This document shows positions 1 through 11,828 of a stretch of 64,000 nt of DNA, one piece after another (positions within the stretch are counted from its first letter, which is position 1; every line of letters begins with the position of its first letter). The stretch spans positions 248,001-312,000 of the forward strand of contig NZ_JACYFG010000061.1 of the NCBI RefSeq assembly GCF_014803405.1, read 5' to 3'. The DNA is from Pelagicoccus enzymogenes (GTDB taxonomy: Bacteria; Verrucomicrobiota; Verrucomicrobiia; Opitutales; Opitutaceae). The position numbers and the translations under genes were made by a program. The notes under the pieces are model-generated. The model had not been told where the DNA came from and ran no database searches. It worked only from the letters and a program-made list of their open reading frames with translations.

Positions 1-1080
1 GAAATCCTCAACTCCTCCAAGCACTTTCGCAAGGAGATCGTCGGCCTCGACGTTCCGCGGGACATCTATGTACACATCTGCGGAACCGACCTCATCCGCG
101 ACAACAAAGGCGAGTACCTGGTTCTAGAGGACAACGGCCGCTGCCCGTCCGGCGTATCCTACATGATCGAGAATCGCCAAGCCATGAAACGGGCGTTTCC
201 CCGCTTCTTCCCGAAGGCTGGCGTACGCTCCGTGCTCGACTATCCAGAAAAGCTCCTCTCCGCCTTGCAGTACATCGCGCCTCAGGGGAAGGCGAATCCC
301 ACCGTCGCCGTACTTACCCCCGGAGTCTACAATTCCGCTTACTTCGAGCACTGTTTCCTCGCGCGACAAATGGGAGTGGAAATCGTGGAAGGCCGCGACT
401 TGGTCGTGGAATCCGACGACTGCGTCTACATGCGCACCACCGAAGGGCTCAAGCAAGTCGACGTGCTCTACCGCCGCATCGACGACGACTTCATCGATCC
501 GGAAGTCTTCCGCAAGGATTCGCTTCTTGGCGTGCCCGGACTCGTGCGCGCCTACAAGAAAGGAAACATCGGACTCGCCAACGCCCTCGGCACCGGCGTC
601 GCTGACGACAAAGTCATGTACTGCTTCGTGCCGGACATGATCAAGTACTACCTCGGAGAGGACGCTATCCTCAACAACGTTCAGACTTGGCTGCCCTACC
701 GCAAAGCTGACCTCGACTACGTCCTGGCGAATGCCGACAAGCTCGTCATCAAAGCCGCCAACGAAGCCGGGGGGTACGGCATGCTGATCGGACCTCACGC
801 CACCAAAGCGGAAGTCGAGGAGTTCAAGGCCAAGGTCAAAGCCGCGCCCCGCGAATTTATCGCCCAAACCCCAATTTCCCTCTCCCGCCATCCGACCTAT
901 TGCGACGAAGGATTCGGCGGACGTCATATCGACCTGCGCCCCTATATAATTTGCGGCGAAAAAACGCAGATCATTCCCGGAGGCCTCACCCGCGTGGCGC
1001 TCAAGAAAGGCTCGCTGGTCGTCAACTCCTCCCAAGGCGGCGGCAGCAAAGACACTTGGGTCCTCTACTCGGACGAATAA
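1..1080 (+). CDS. Circularly permuted type 2 ATP-grasp protein, 5' end outside window
   Basis: The reading frame is open from base 1, so the N-terminus lies before the window; 359 codons plus the stop are visible. The protein resembles the circularly permuted ATP-grasp family (DUF404/DUF407), predicted ATP-dependent carboxylate-amine ligases. Seen: an early [14 protein letters not shown] stretch, a K-A-A-N-E-A-G-G glycine-rich nucleotide loop with its lysine at 751-753, an HIDLRPY motif (Asp 931-933, Arg 937-939) and a C-terminal GGSKDTWVL. It is followed after 53 bases by an alpha-E gene and then a transglutaminase-DUF2126 gene, the known neighbourhood of this family. The bound substrate is unknown; a role in making or attaching a peptide tag is a prediction from comparative genomics, not demonstrated. 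Family assignment is firm. Confidence 0.93.
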   Translation, partial: EILNSSKHFRKEIVGLDVPRDIYVHICGTDLIRDNKGEYLVLEDNGRCPSGVSYMIENRQAMKRAFPRFFPKAGVRSVLDYPEKLLSALQYIAPQGKANPTVAVLTPGVYNSAYFEHCFLARQMGVEIVEGRDLVVESDDCVYMRTTEGLKQVDVLYRRIDDDFIDPEVFRKDSLLGVPGLVRAYKKGNIGLANALGTGVADDKVMYCFVPDMIKYYLGEDAILNNVQTWLPYRKADLDYVLANADKLVIKAANEAGGYGMLIGPHATKAEVEEFKAKVKAAPREFIAQTPISLSRHPTYCDEGFGGRHIDLRPYIICGEKTQIIPGGLTRVALKKGSLVVNSSQGGGSKDTWVLYSDE

Positions 1081-1133
1081 GACCCAAGAAGACCGCCAGA
1101 ACCAAAACCCAATAACTCAAAACCCACTTTACC

Positions 1134-2129
1134 ATGCTTTGTCGCGTCGCTGACTCCCTCTTCTGGATGGCTCGCTATATCGAACGGGCAGAAAACACCG
1201 TTCGCCTCGTAGACGTCACCCTGCAAACCCTCCTCGAATCCGAGCACGCGCCCGAAGAGGACCCCTACAAAAGCTGGATCCCCATCCTCTCCAGCTTGGG
1301 CGACCAAGCCCTCTTCGAATCGCTCTACGAGGACAAGTCGAGCACCAACATCACCGAGTTTCTCACCTTCAACACCGAGAACCCCAGCTCCGTCCTGCAG
1401 TGCATTTCGGCCGCCCGGGAGAACGCTCGCATGATTCGCGACCAGATTTCCTCCGAAATGTGGGAGGTCATCAACCGGACCTACCTCTGGATCAAGAAAC
1501 AAGACCCCGCGAAAGTCTGCGACGAAGCGGACTACGCCTTCTTCCAGCACATCAAGGAATTTTCCCAACTCTTCCAAGGCTTGGTCGACACGACCTTCCC
1601 CCACCAAATCGGCTTCGAGTTCGTCAAGATCGGCGCCAACTTGGAGCGGGCTGACAAGACCTGCCGCATCCTCGACGCCAAACGCTACATGCTCCAGGAC
1701 TCGCCAGCCAAGGATGATGCCTTAGACAACGCCCAATGGGCCGCCATCCTGCGCGGCTGCAGCGCCCACGAGGCCTACCGCCGCGTCTATGTCGCCGATA
1801 TCGAAGGCGATACCGTGCGCGACTTCCTGCTTCGCTCCCGAGACTTCCCCCGCTCCGTGCTCTATTGCCTAACCCGCACCCAGCTCGCCCTGCACGCCAT
1901 TTCCAAGTGCCCGATCACCCACTTCTCAAACGAGGCAGAACGTCGCCTCGGCCAACTGATCGCTCGCCTCAACTACGCCAACCCCAACGACCTCAACGGC
2001 AAGGAAGCCTCCAAGCTCATCGAGTCGATCGAGACCGATCTCGGCGAAATCGCAGTGGAGATCAGCAAACGCTACATGTTCTCCGAGATCGTCGACCCGG
2101 CAGAGGATTTGGAGCAAGCTCAAGCCTAA
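1134..2129 (+). CDS. Alpha-E domain protein (DUF403)
   Basis: A 331-residue, apparently all-helical cytoplasmic protein that matches the alpha-E (DUF403) family over its full length. Seen: the opening motif MLCRVADSLFWMARYIERAE, typical of the family, and later FEFVKIGANLERADKTCRILD and SRDFPRSVLYCL. Alpha-E proteins have no known catalytic residues. They almost always occur next to or fused with circularly permuted ATP-grasp ligases and are thought to assist them. Here the gene lies 53 bases after such a ligase and 90 bases before a transglutaminase-DUF2126 gene on the same strand, so co-transcription is likely. The ATG at 1134 begins exactly at the conserved motif; no Shine-Dalgarno sequence precedes it. 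The same domain recurs fused in the 5683-8241 gene. Confidence 0.93.
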   Translation: MLCRVADSLFWMARYIERAENTVRLVDVTLQTLLESEHAPEEDPYKSWIPILSSLGDQALFESLYEDKSSTNITEFLTFNTENPSSVLQCISAARENARMIRDQISSEMWEVINRTYLWIKKQDPAKVCDEADYAFFQHIKEFSQLFQGLVDTTFPHQIGFEFVKIGANLERADKTCRILDAKRYMLQDSPAKDDALDNAQWAAILRGCSAHEAYRRVYVADIEGDTVRDFLLRSRDFPRSVLYCLTRTQLALHAISKCPITHFSNEAERRLGQLIARLNYANPNDLNGKEASKLIESIETDLGEIAVEISKRYMFSEIVDPAEDLEQAQA

Positions 2130-2155
2130 GCCCCTCCACCATTATCCAAGGTAGC

Positions 2156-2174
2156 GGCCGCTGTCCCAGCGGCC
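2156..2174. repeat. GC-rich hairpin between alpha-E and transglutaminase genes
   Basis: A perfect 8-bp stem (GGCCGCTG at 2156-2163 and CAGCGGCC at 2167-2174) closes a 3-base loop in the 90-base gap. No T-run follows, so it is not a standard terminator. Its GCGGCCGCT core resembles part of the palindrome at 18562-18638, which suggests a short REP-like element. Confidence 0.45.
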
Positions 2175-2219
2175 ATAGAGCCATTCCACACGTTCACTCC
2201 CAACTACTTACCGCTTTCA

Positions 2220-5591
<3,372 letters not shown>

Positions 5592-5682
5592 ACCATACAA
5601 TGATATAGGGATCCCCACGCTTGCACTTCGAGACGTAAGGAGTACTCCAGTCATCACGCTCTAAAAGCGTCATAACACGCTG

Positions 5683-8241
5683 ATGACCGAAGACGGCCAA
5701 ACGAATTTGCTCAACAACTGGATGGGAGGCTACGCCTCCCCCGGAGGCGCCTACGACGAGTTTCTCGACGAAAAGGGGCAGCCCCGTCCGCATTGGCATT
5801 CCGTGTCCGAACACCTCGGCGCGCTCAGCCAACCCCGCTGGGAACGCCGCGAGCGCCAACTCGAGCGCCTCATCCACGACAACGGCATCACCTACAACGT
5901 CTACGACGCGGACGATTCCAGCTCGCGCCCGTGGTCCATGGACATGGTCCCGCTGGCCCTCCCCCAAAAAGAGCTGGAGTCCCTCGAAAGCGCCCTCGGG
6001 CAACGCGCCCACCTGCTCAACCTCATCCTCGGAGACGTCTACGGCCGCCAAACCATGCTGCAAAGCAGCAGGATGCACCCCTACCTGGTCTTCTCCAACC
6101 CCGCCTTCCTCCGCCCCTGCCACGGACTCCTTTCGCCCCGGCAAAGCCACATTCAGCTCTACTCCGCCGACCTCGCCCGCTCGCCCGACGGGAGCTGGTG
6201 GGTGCTCTCCGACCGCGTCGAAGCCGCCTCCGGACTGGGCTACGCCTTGGAAAACCGCATGCTGATGTCGCGAATCTTCCCAAAGGCCATCTGGCAGTCC
6301 GACATCCTCTCCCTCCAGCCTTTCGTGCAAAAGTTCTGCCAGCAGATCGAGGCGCTGGCTGCTACCTCCTCCGAGCAGCCCAACATCGCCCTGCTCACCG
6401 CCGGCCCCAAAAACGAGACCTACTTCGAGCAGTCCTTCCTCGCCCGCAACCTCGGCTACACCCTCGCCGAAGGCGAGGACCTCACAGTCCGCTCCAACCG
6501 CCTCTACATGAAGACGATCGGAGGCGTCCAGCAGGTACACGGACTCCTGCGCCGCGTCGACTCCCCTTGGGTGGATCCGCTGGAGCTACGCAACGACTCC
6601 CTACTCGGCGTTCCCGGACTGGTCAATACCGTGCGCAACCGCAACGTAGCCCTCGTCAACGCCTTGGGATCAGGCTTCGTGGAGACTCCTGCCCTGCTTG
6701 CCTTCCTGCCTTGGTTCTGCCGCAACTATTTGGGCGAAAGCCTCGAACTTCCCTCCGTAGCGACCTGGTGGTGCGGACAAAAACACGAGCGAAACTACGT
6801 GCTCGAAAATATCGAAAAGCTCATCGTGAAGCCCACCTTCCGGCAAAACGGAGGAGCCACCTACTTCGGCCCCCGTCTCAGCGAAAAGGAACGGCAAGAG
6901 CTCGTAGCGCAAATCAACAAGCATCCAGAACGCTACTGCGGACAGGAAATTCTCTCCCAGGCCACCACCCCCGTTTACGAAAACGGCAAGCTTAACCCTC
7001 GCCACTTCCTGATGCGCGTCTTTCTCGTGGCCGACCAAGACGGCTGGAAAATGATGCCCGGCGGACTGGTGCGCTACCCGGCGAACGGCGACGTGCTCGA
7101 CGTATCCATGCAACGCGGCGGCGCCAGCAAGGACGCCTGGATTATGCGCGACCCCGACTCCGAAGTCGGCCAAAGGGCCGTAGCCAACCTGCAAAGCGAG
7201 CGCCCCGTACGCCGCAACCATTCCGACCTCCCCAGCCGCACCGCCGACAACCTCCACTGGCTCGGCCGCTACATCGAGCGGGCCGAGTCCCTCGCCCGCC
7301 TGCAGCGTACCATATCCAACTTCCTCACCGAAGATCTCGGGGCTGAATCCCAGCGCCCCATCGTTCCCTTCCTCGAGCAAATCATCCCGCCCGACGAATC
7401 AATAGACAGCCTGCTCGACCCCGAGACAGAGCGCCTCGACTTCTCCGCAGTCGAACCCTTCCTCACTCGCTCACTCTTCTCGAAGGCAAATCCCGAGAGC
7501 CTGATCAACAACCTGCATTTCATCGAGCGGGCCGGCGCCAAGGTCAAGGAACGCCTCTCCGTCGACACATGGAAACGCATGCAAGCCTTCCGCGAAATCG
7601 GCGATTCCTACGATTCCAAGGAACTCAGCATCTTCGATGACGAAGTATCCATTTTCTTGGACAACACCTTGGAGAATCTCTCCATCTTCGTAGGCAACGC
7701 CTACGAAAACATGACCCGCAGCCAAGGCTGGGCCTTCCTGCAAATCGGCCGCCGCCTAGAACGCGCCCTCGCAATCTCCTCGCTGCTGCAGTCCTCCTAC
7801 TCCGTCGCCAAGCCCTACGACGAACGCCTGGATTCCCAGCTGCTGTACTGGGCGGACTCCAGCATCACCTACCGTCGCCGCTATCTGAATACCGTTTCAT
7901 CAGAAAGCGTACTCGACCTGCTCTGCTTCGACTCCACGAACCCGCGCTCCCTCGTCTATCAAATATCGAACTTGAGGGAGTTGCTCGCCACCCTCCCCCA
8001 CGCCAACCGAGGCGAACGCAACACCATCGACACCCTCTCGCTCCAGCTCTTCAGCCGCATCGGCCTCACCAACCCCGAAAGCCTCATGCAACAAGAACCC
8101 CTGGAACGCATGAAAAGCGTGCACGAATTCTTCGGCGACACCTTCACCAATCTGCTGGATCTCGGCAGCGCCATCCAGCAGCACTACTTCGCCCACACCG
8201 TCAACGCTGCCGTCAAGAAGCCAAACGCCACCATCGGATAA
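5683..8241 (+). CDS. Circularly permuted ATP-grasp / alpha-E fusion protein
   Basis: An 852-residue fusion that repeats in one chain what 1-1080 and 1134-2129 encode separately. Residues from about 90 to 500 are the circularly permuted ATP-grasp region: [46 protein letters not shown] with the conserved lysine, MMPGGLVRY and RGGASKDAWIM. From about residue 510 an alpha-E domain begins with RTADNLHWLGRYIERAES. Where the first ligase has HIDLRPY, this one has RHFLMRVF: the acidic residue is absent but the arginine stays, which may be a trait of the fused subfamily. The next gene, a transglutaminase, starts 10 bases after the stop, so the two are surely co-transcribed. No Shine-Dalgarno sequence is seen. 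Confidence 0.93.
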   Translation: MTEDGQTNLLNNWMGGYASPGGAYDEFLDEKGQPRPHWHSVSEHLGALSQPRWERRERQLERLIHDNGITYNVYDADDSSSRPWSMDMVPLALPQKELESLESALGQRAHLLNLILGDVYGRQTMLQSSRMHPYLVFSNPAFLRPCHGLLSPRQSHIQLYSADLARSPDGSWWVLSDRVEAASGLGYALENRMLMSRIFPKAIWQSDILSLQPFVQKFCQQIEALAATSSEQPNIALLTAGPKNETYFEQSFLARNLGYTLAEGEDLTVRSNRLYMKTIGGVQQVHGLLRRVDSPWVDPLELRNDSLLGVPGLVNTVRNRNVALVNALGSGFVETPALLAFLPWFCRNYLGESLELPSVATWWCGQKHERNYVLENIEKLIVKPTFRQNGGATYFGPRLSEKERQELVAQINKHPERYCGQEILSQATTPVYENGKLNPRHFLMRVFLVADQDGWKMMPGGLVRYPANGDVLDVSMQRGGASKDAWIMRDPDSEVGQRAVANLQSERPVRRNHSDLPSRTADNLHWLGRYIERAESLARLQRTISNFLTEDLGAESQRPIVPFLEQIIPPDESIDSLLDPETERLDFSAVEPFLTRSLFSKANPESLINNLHFIERAGAKVKERLSVDTWKRMQAFREIGDSYDSKELSIFDDEVSIFLDNTLENLSIFVGNAYENMTRSQGWAFLQIGRRLERALAISSLLQSSYSVAKPYDERLDSQLLYWADSSITYRRRYLNTVSSESVLDLLCFDSTNPRSLVYQISNLRELLATLPHANRGERNTIDTLSLQLFSRIGLTNPESLMQQEPLERMKSVHEFFGDTFTNLLDLGSAIQQHYFAHTVNAAVKKPNATIG

Positions 8242-8250
8242 CGAAACAGC

Positions 8251-9126
8251 ATGGCTACCTACCGCATACTGCATAAGACGAGCTACGCCTACAGCTACCC
8301 CGTCACCGGTTCGCACCACACCGCGATCCTGAAGCCGCTTAGCAACGAAACCCAAACCTGCAAACGCTTCTCCCTCGACATCAGCCCCGAAGCCGGCGAC
8401 CTCGCCGAACGCGTCGACTACTTCGGCAACACCTCCCACCTCTTCGCCATCCAAAAGCCGCACGACGCCCTAGTGGTCGAAGCGTCCAGCACTGTAGAGG
8501 TCACAAGCGAAGCGCTCGATCTCAAAAAAATGGATACGCCGGTCGGGAAAATAAGGGAAGCTCTCGCTGACATCAAACGCACCGACCTGATCGAGGCCAA
8601 AGAGTTTCTCTACGAGACCCACAACACGAAGGAGACCGATACTGTCAAAGAATTCGGCGCCCGCTTCTTTTCCGACGAGACTCTCATCGGCGAAGGCATT
8701 GTCGCCCTGCTCCAAGCCTTCAAGGACGAATTCAAGTTCGATCCCAGCGCCAGCGACATCCATACCCCCGTGGAGCAGACGCTCGCTAGCAAATGCGGAG
8801 TCTGCCAAGACTTCGCCCACCTGATGATCGCAACGCTCCGCTCCCAAGGACTTTCCGCGTGCTACGCCAGTGGATACATTCTCACCATGCCTCCTCCTGG
8901 CCAGCCACGTCTGGTCGGGGCCGACGCCTCCCACGCCTGGGTGAGCGTTTTCATCCCGGAAAACGGCTGGATCGACGTCGACCCTACCAACAACCTCATC
9001 TGCGCCGACCAGCACGTCGCCGTGGCCTACGGACGCGACTTCTCAGATGTCAGCATGCTCAGCGGCGCCGTCACCGGCGGCGGAGAGCACACCGTCTCCG
9101 TGGAAGTCACCATGCAGCCAGTATAG
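8251..9126 (+). CDS. Transglutaminase-like cysteine protease-fold protein
   Basis: A 291-residue protein with a transglutaminase N-terminal region (YRILHKTSYAYSYPVTGSHH) and a papain-like core. The triad is Cys185 in CGVCQDFAH, His228 in ASHAWVSV and Asp244 in DVDPTNN. A second cysteine, Cys182, sits three residues before the catalytic one. There is no signal peptide, so it is probably cytoplasmic like its neighbours. It starts 10 bases after the ATP-grasp/alpha-E fusion and completes the second amidoligase set. Compared with the 2220-5591 protein it lacks the DUF2126 half. Members may cleave or transfer amide bonds formed by the neighbouring ligase; this is inferred from gene context only. 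The gene ends the long + strand cluster; 220 non-coding bases follow. Confidence 0.92.
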   Translation: MATYRILHKTSYAYSYPVTGSHHTAILKPLSNETQTCKRFSLDISPEAGDLAERVDYFGNTSHLFAIQKPHDALVVEASSTVEVTSEALDLKKMDTPVGKIREALADIKRTDLIEAKEFLYETHNTKETDTVKEFGARFFSDETLIGEGIVALLQAFKDEFKFDPSASDIHTPVEQTLASKCGVCQDFAHLMIATLRSQGLSACYASGYILTMPPPGQPRLVGADASHAWVSVFIPENGWIDVDPTNNLICADQHVAVAYGRDFSDVSMLSGAVTGGGEHTVSVEVTMQPV

Positions 9127-9284
9127 CGGGAAACGGAGCAGCCCTAAATCGGACAGAGCCCGTTCTCGCATAATGGGTCGCGAAAAGCAGCAAGGGACTT
9201 CGCCTTAACTTCCCACCCTGCTCAGCCTCAAGCGTTCGATTGAGAGACCTTTTGTTTGGTTGCAGCCACGGCAGCGATCAATAG

Positions 9285-9345
9285 GACTATTGGCAACTTG
9301 TCCCACAGCTTGCTGCGGGCCCCTCCACCTCACGCCCCAATAGTC
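9285..9345 (+). promoter_or_regulatory. Nested inverted repeats in the leader of the permease gene
   Basis: A 9-bp inverted repeat (GACTATTGG at 9285-9293, CCAATAGTC at 9337-9345) ends two bases before the ATG of the permease gene. Inside it lies a second stem, CCCACAGC/GCTGCGGG with one mismatch (about 9302-9319). Folded RNA would place the start codon at the foot of a two-level hairpin, which could influence translation. This is inference; no known riboswitch class is recognised. Confidence 0.3.
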
Positions 9346-9346
9346 T

Positions 9347-10798
9347 ATGCCCCTTTCCCTCCCCGTTCTTATCGCCGCGGGCGCAACGGACCTGACGCCT
9401 TTTCTTGTCCTGTTCGCCGGCATCGCCTTCGTTGTGATCGCCATCGGATACCTGCGCATCCATCCGTTCATTTCGCTAGTAATCGCGGCCGTTTTGGTAG
9501 GCTCCTTGAGCAACCTATTTGCAAAGACGGAATCCAATCCTATTACCTCAGCGATCGGCGAAACCATGCGACAACTCGGCAACACAGCCGGCGGCATCGC
9601 CTGGATCATCGCTCTTGCCGCGATTATCGGCCTGTGCCTGATGGAGAGCGGCGCCGCTGACCGAATCGTCAGGTGCATGATCAAGGTCTTTGGCGAAGAG
9701 CGAGCCGGCTACGCCATGCTCGCTTCCGCCTTCTTCCTCTCCATTCCCGTCTTCTTCGATACCGTCTTCTATTTGATCGTGCCACTGGCACAAGCGCTCG
9801 CCTACCGCCTCGGCCGTCACTACGTCTACTTCATCGTCGCAGTCTGCACCGGAGCAGCAATCACCCATAGCTTGGTGCCGCCCACCCCCGGACCACTTCT
9901 CGTAGTGGAGTCCTTGGGACTGAACCTAGGGCACACCATCGTCGGAGGAATTACGCTGGGCATTTTGCCAGCAATCGTCGGCTTGAGGCTTGGCAAAGCA
10001 TTGGATGCGAAGCTCGGAATCCAACTCCGCGACAGCGGTATGCTGCACACCGCAGATTTGAAAGAGATTACAGAGAAGGACCTCAGCGAATTGCCTGGCT
10101 TTCTGATGGCCGCTCTCCCCGTTGCCCTGCCCGTTCTCTTGATCGCCAGTTCTTCCTTTATGGGAGAGTTTTCTTCACAAGAATCACTGGGCTTGATTTT
10201 CACCGTCATCGAAGTCCTTGGGCAAAAGCACGTCGCCATGTTCATCGGGGCACTGATTGCTATCAGCCTCCTAGCCCGCTACCGGAAACTCGACAAGCGC
10301 TCGCTTTGGAAAGCTCTTGAAAGCCCGCTCGGAACCGCGGGAACCATCATTCTCATAACCGCGGCGGGCGGCGCCTTCGGCGGCATGATTCGACAATCAG
10401 GTATTGGCGAAACGATTACAGAGCTCACGGAAGGCTCCGGATTCAGCTTCATCCTGCTGGCATGGCTCGTCGCCGCCGTCATGAAAGTCGCTCAAGGATC
10501 CTCTACGACCTCGATGATTACGACCTCAGGGATCATGGCTGGCATATTGGCAACCTTGTCTGCCACCGGAGCAAGCCTCGGTTTTGACCCCTTCTACATC
10601 TTTGCCGCAATCGCCTTCGGGGCCATGTTCGGCTCTTGGATGAACGACAGCGGTTTCTGGATCGTTTGCAAGATGACCGGCTTCACCGAGTCAGAAACCC
10701 TGAAAACTTGGACCCTCTCCGTCAGCGTCATCTCGCTTACCGGACTCGTTCAACTGCTCGTCCTCTCCCATGTGGTAGCCTATCCGTTCGGTCGTTGA
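9347..10798 (+). CDS. GntP-family gluconate/organic acid permease
   Basis: A 483-residue integral membrane protein, very hydrophobic throughout, with roughly 12 predicted membrane segments. It matches the GntP (gluconate:proton symporter) family. Seen: an N-terminal hairpin with FAGIAFVVIAIGYLRIHPFI, the stretch FFLSIPVFFDTVFYLIVPLA, the VPPTPGPL motif characteristic of GntP permeases, and GSSTTSMITTSGI near the C-terminus. Family substrates include gluconate, other sugar acids, D-serine and short hydroxy acids; the actual substrate cannot be read from sequence. There are no sugar-acid kinases or regulators nearby, so the context does not help. The ATG at 9347 is used; it has no Shine-Dalgarno sequence and sits beside an inverted repeat. 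It is probably a single-gene unit. Confidence 0.9.
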   Translation: MPLSLPVLIAAGATDLTPFLVLFAGIAFVVIAIGYLRIHPFISLVIAAVLVGSLSNLFAKTESNPITSAIGETMRQLGNTAGGIAWIIALAAIIGLCLMESGAADRIVRCMIKVFGEERAGYAMLASAFFLSIPVFFDTVFYLIVPLAQALAYRLGRHYVYFIVAVCTGAAITHSLVPPTPGPLLVVESLGLNLGHTIVGGITLGILPAIVGLRLGKALDAKLGIQLRDSGMLHTADLKEITEKDLSELPGFLMAALPVALPVLLIASSSFMGEFSSQESLGLIFTVIEVLGQKHVAMFIGALIAISLLARYRKLDKRSLWKALESPLGTAGTIILITAAGGAFGGMIRQSGIGETITELTEGSGFSFILLAWLVAAVMKVAQGSSTTSMITTSGIMAGILATLSATGASLGFDPFYIFAAIAFGAMFGSWMNDSGFWIVCKMTGFTESETLKTWTLSVSVISLTGLVQLLVLSHVVAYPFGR

Positions 10799-10916
10799 AA
10801 ACGGTACGGCGCAAACGCGTCGCGAGAGGCGGCCCGAAATCGACGCAATTAAGGATCAACTCAATTCGTAACCCAACGAACATTCGATCCTACCAACGAA
10901 ACCTCCGGACTTCCTC

Positions 10917-11828
10917 ATGATTCCCCCTCAAGAATCGATCCGCTACATTGCGCCAAACCAACTGGACGCGTCGGTCGCGTCCATCGTGGACGTGCGCACA
11001 GCCGAAGCGTTCGCGGCATGCCACGCCGACAACGCGCTCAATTTCTGCGTCTACGAAGTGACCTTCGTAGAAACGATCGAAAAAGCCGTTCCAGACAAAG
11101 GCTCGACAATTGTCGTCTACGGAGAGAGCGAACAGTACCACGCCGCTCCCGTCGCCGCACACCGGCTCCAAGAAGCAGGCTACTGCAACGTGTTCGTGCT
11201 GCAGGGAGGACTCGAAGCATGGATCGCCAACGAACTTCCCCACGTGAAGCGCGCTCCAGCAGAAAAGAGTCTAGCAGGCCGCTATTCATTGAACCTGCAA
11301 AAGACGAAAGTACGCTGGATCGGACGCAACCTTACCAATCAGCACGATGGAACCATCGCTTGCAAAAGCGGATTTCTCGAAATCGCTGCCGACGGATCCG
11401 CCCAATCCGGCGAGCTCGTGGTGGACATGAAGCAGATACATTGTAACGACATTTCCGATACGAAACTTTCTTCTCTGCTTGTTTCTCACTTGGAATCCAT
11501 CGACTTCTTCCAGACCGAAAAATATCCCTCCGCGCAGTTCTCCCTGGATCGCGTGTTCCTCGATCCCACGGCCAGTCCGGGAACCCCAAACGCGAGGATG
11601 GAAGGCCAAATGCAAATACGAGGAAAAAAGCAACCGCTGCACCTGGAGTGCACCCTCGCTCAAACCGACACTGGCTACGTGCTACAAACGCAATTCGACC
11701 TGGACCGCACCGCTTTCGGCGCGGTTTACGGCTCCGCCCGTTTCTTCGAGCGCCTAGGAATGCACCTCGTCAACGACTTGGTGAACCTGCAAATCACCGC
11801 CTTCTTCGAGAAGAAGAAGACAGCTTAG
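10917..11828 (+). CDS. Rhodanese-like / YceI domain fusion protein
   Basis: A 303-residue protein without signal peptide. Residues from about 5 to 110 look like a rhodanese domain (ASIVDVRTAEAFAACHADNAL; VFVLQGGLEAWIANELP). The active-site loop that normally carries cysteine reads VVYGESEQYHAA, with glycine (Gly69) at the cysteine position, so sulfur transfer is probably lost. Residues from about 120 to 300 are a YceI-like lipocalin-fold domain (KVRWIGRNLTNQHDGTI, SIDFFQTEKYPSAQFSLD), a family that binds polyisoprenoid lipids. Most YceI proteins are periplasmic, whereas this one appears cytoplasmic. The stop codon overlaps that of the converging Hsp70 gene (4 bases shared). It may be a lipid-binding protein with a rhodanese-like scaffold; the exact role is unknown. 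Confidence 0.87.
   Translation: MIPPQESIRYIAPNQLDASVASIVDVRTAEAFAACHADNALNFCVYEVTFVETIEKAVPDKGSTIVVYGESEQYHAAPVAAHRLQEAGYCNVFVLQGGLEAWIANELPHVKRAPAEKSLAGRYSLNLQKTKVRWIGRNLTNQHDGTIACKSGFLEIAADGSAQSGELVVDMKQIHCNDISDTKLSSLLVSHLESIDFFQTEKYPSAQFSLDRVFLDPTASPGTPNARMEGQMQIRGKKQPLHLECTLAQTDTGYVLQTQFDLDRTAFGAVYGSARFFERLGMHLVNDLVNLQITAFFEKKKTA

Noticed and set aside
124-1035. 303-codon minus-strand frame
   Set aside because: Antisense shadow of the ATP-grasp gene, which has strong family motifs.
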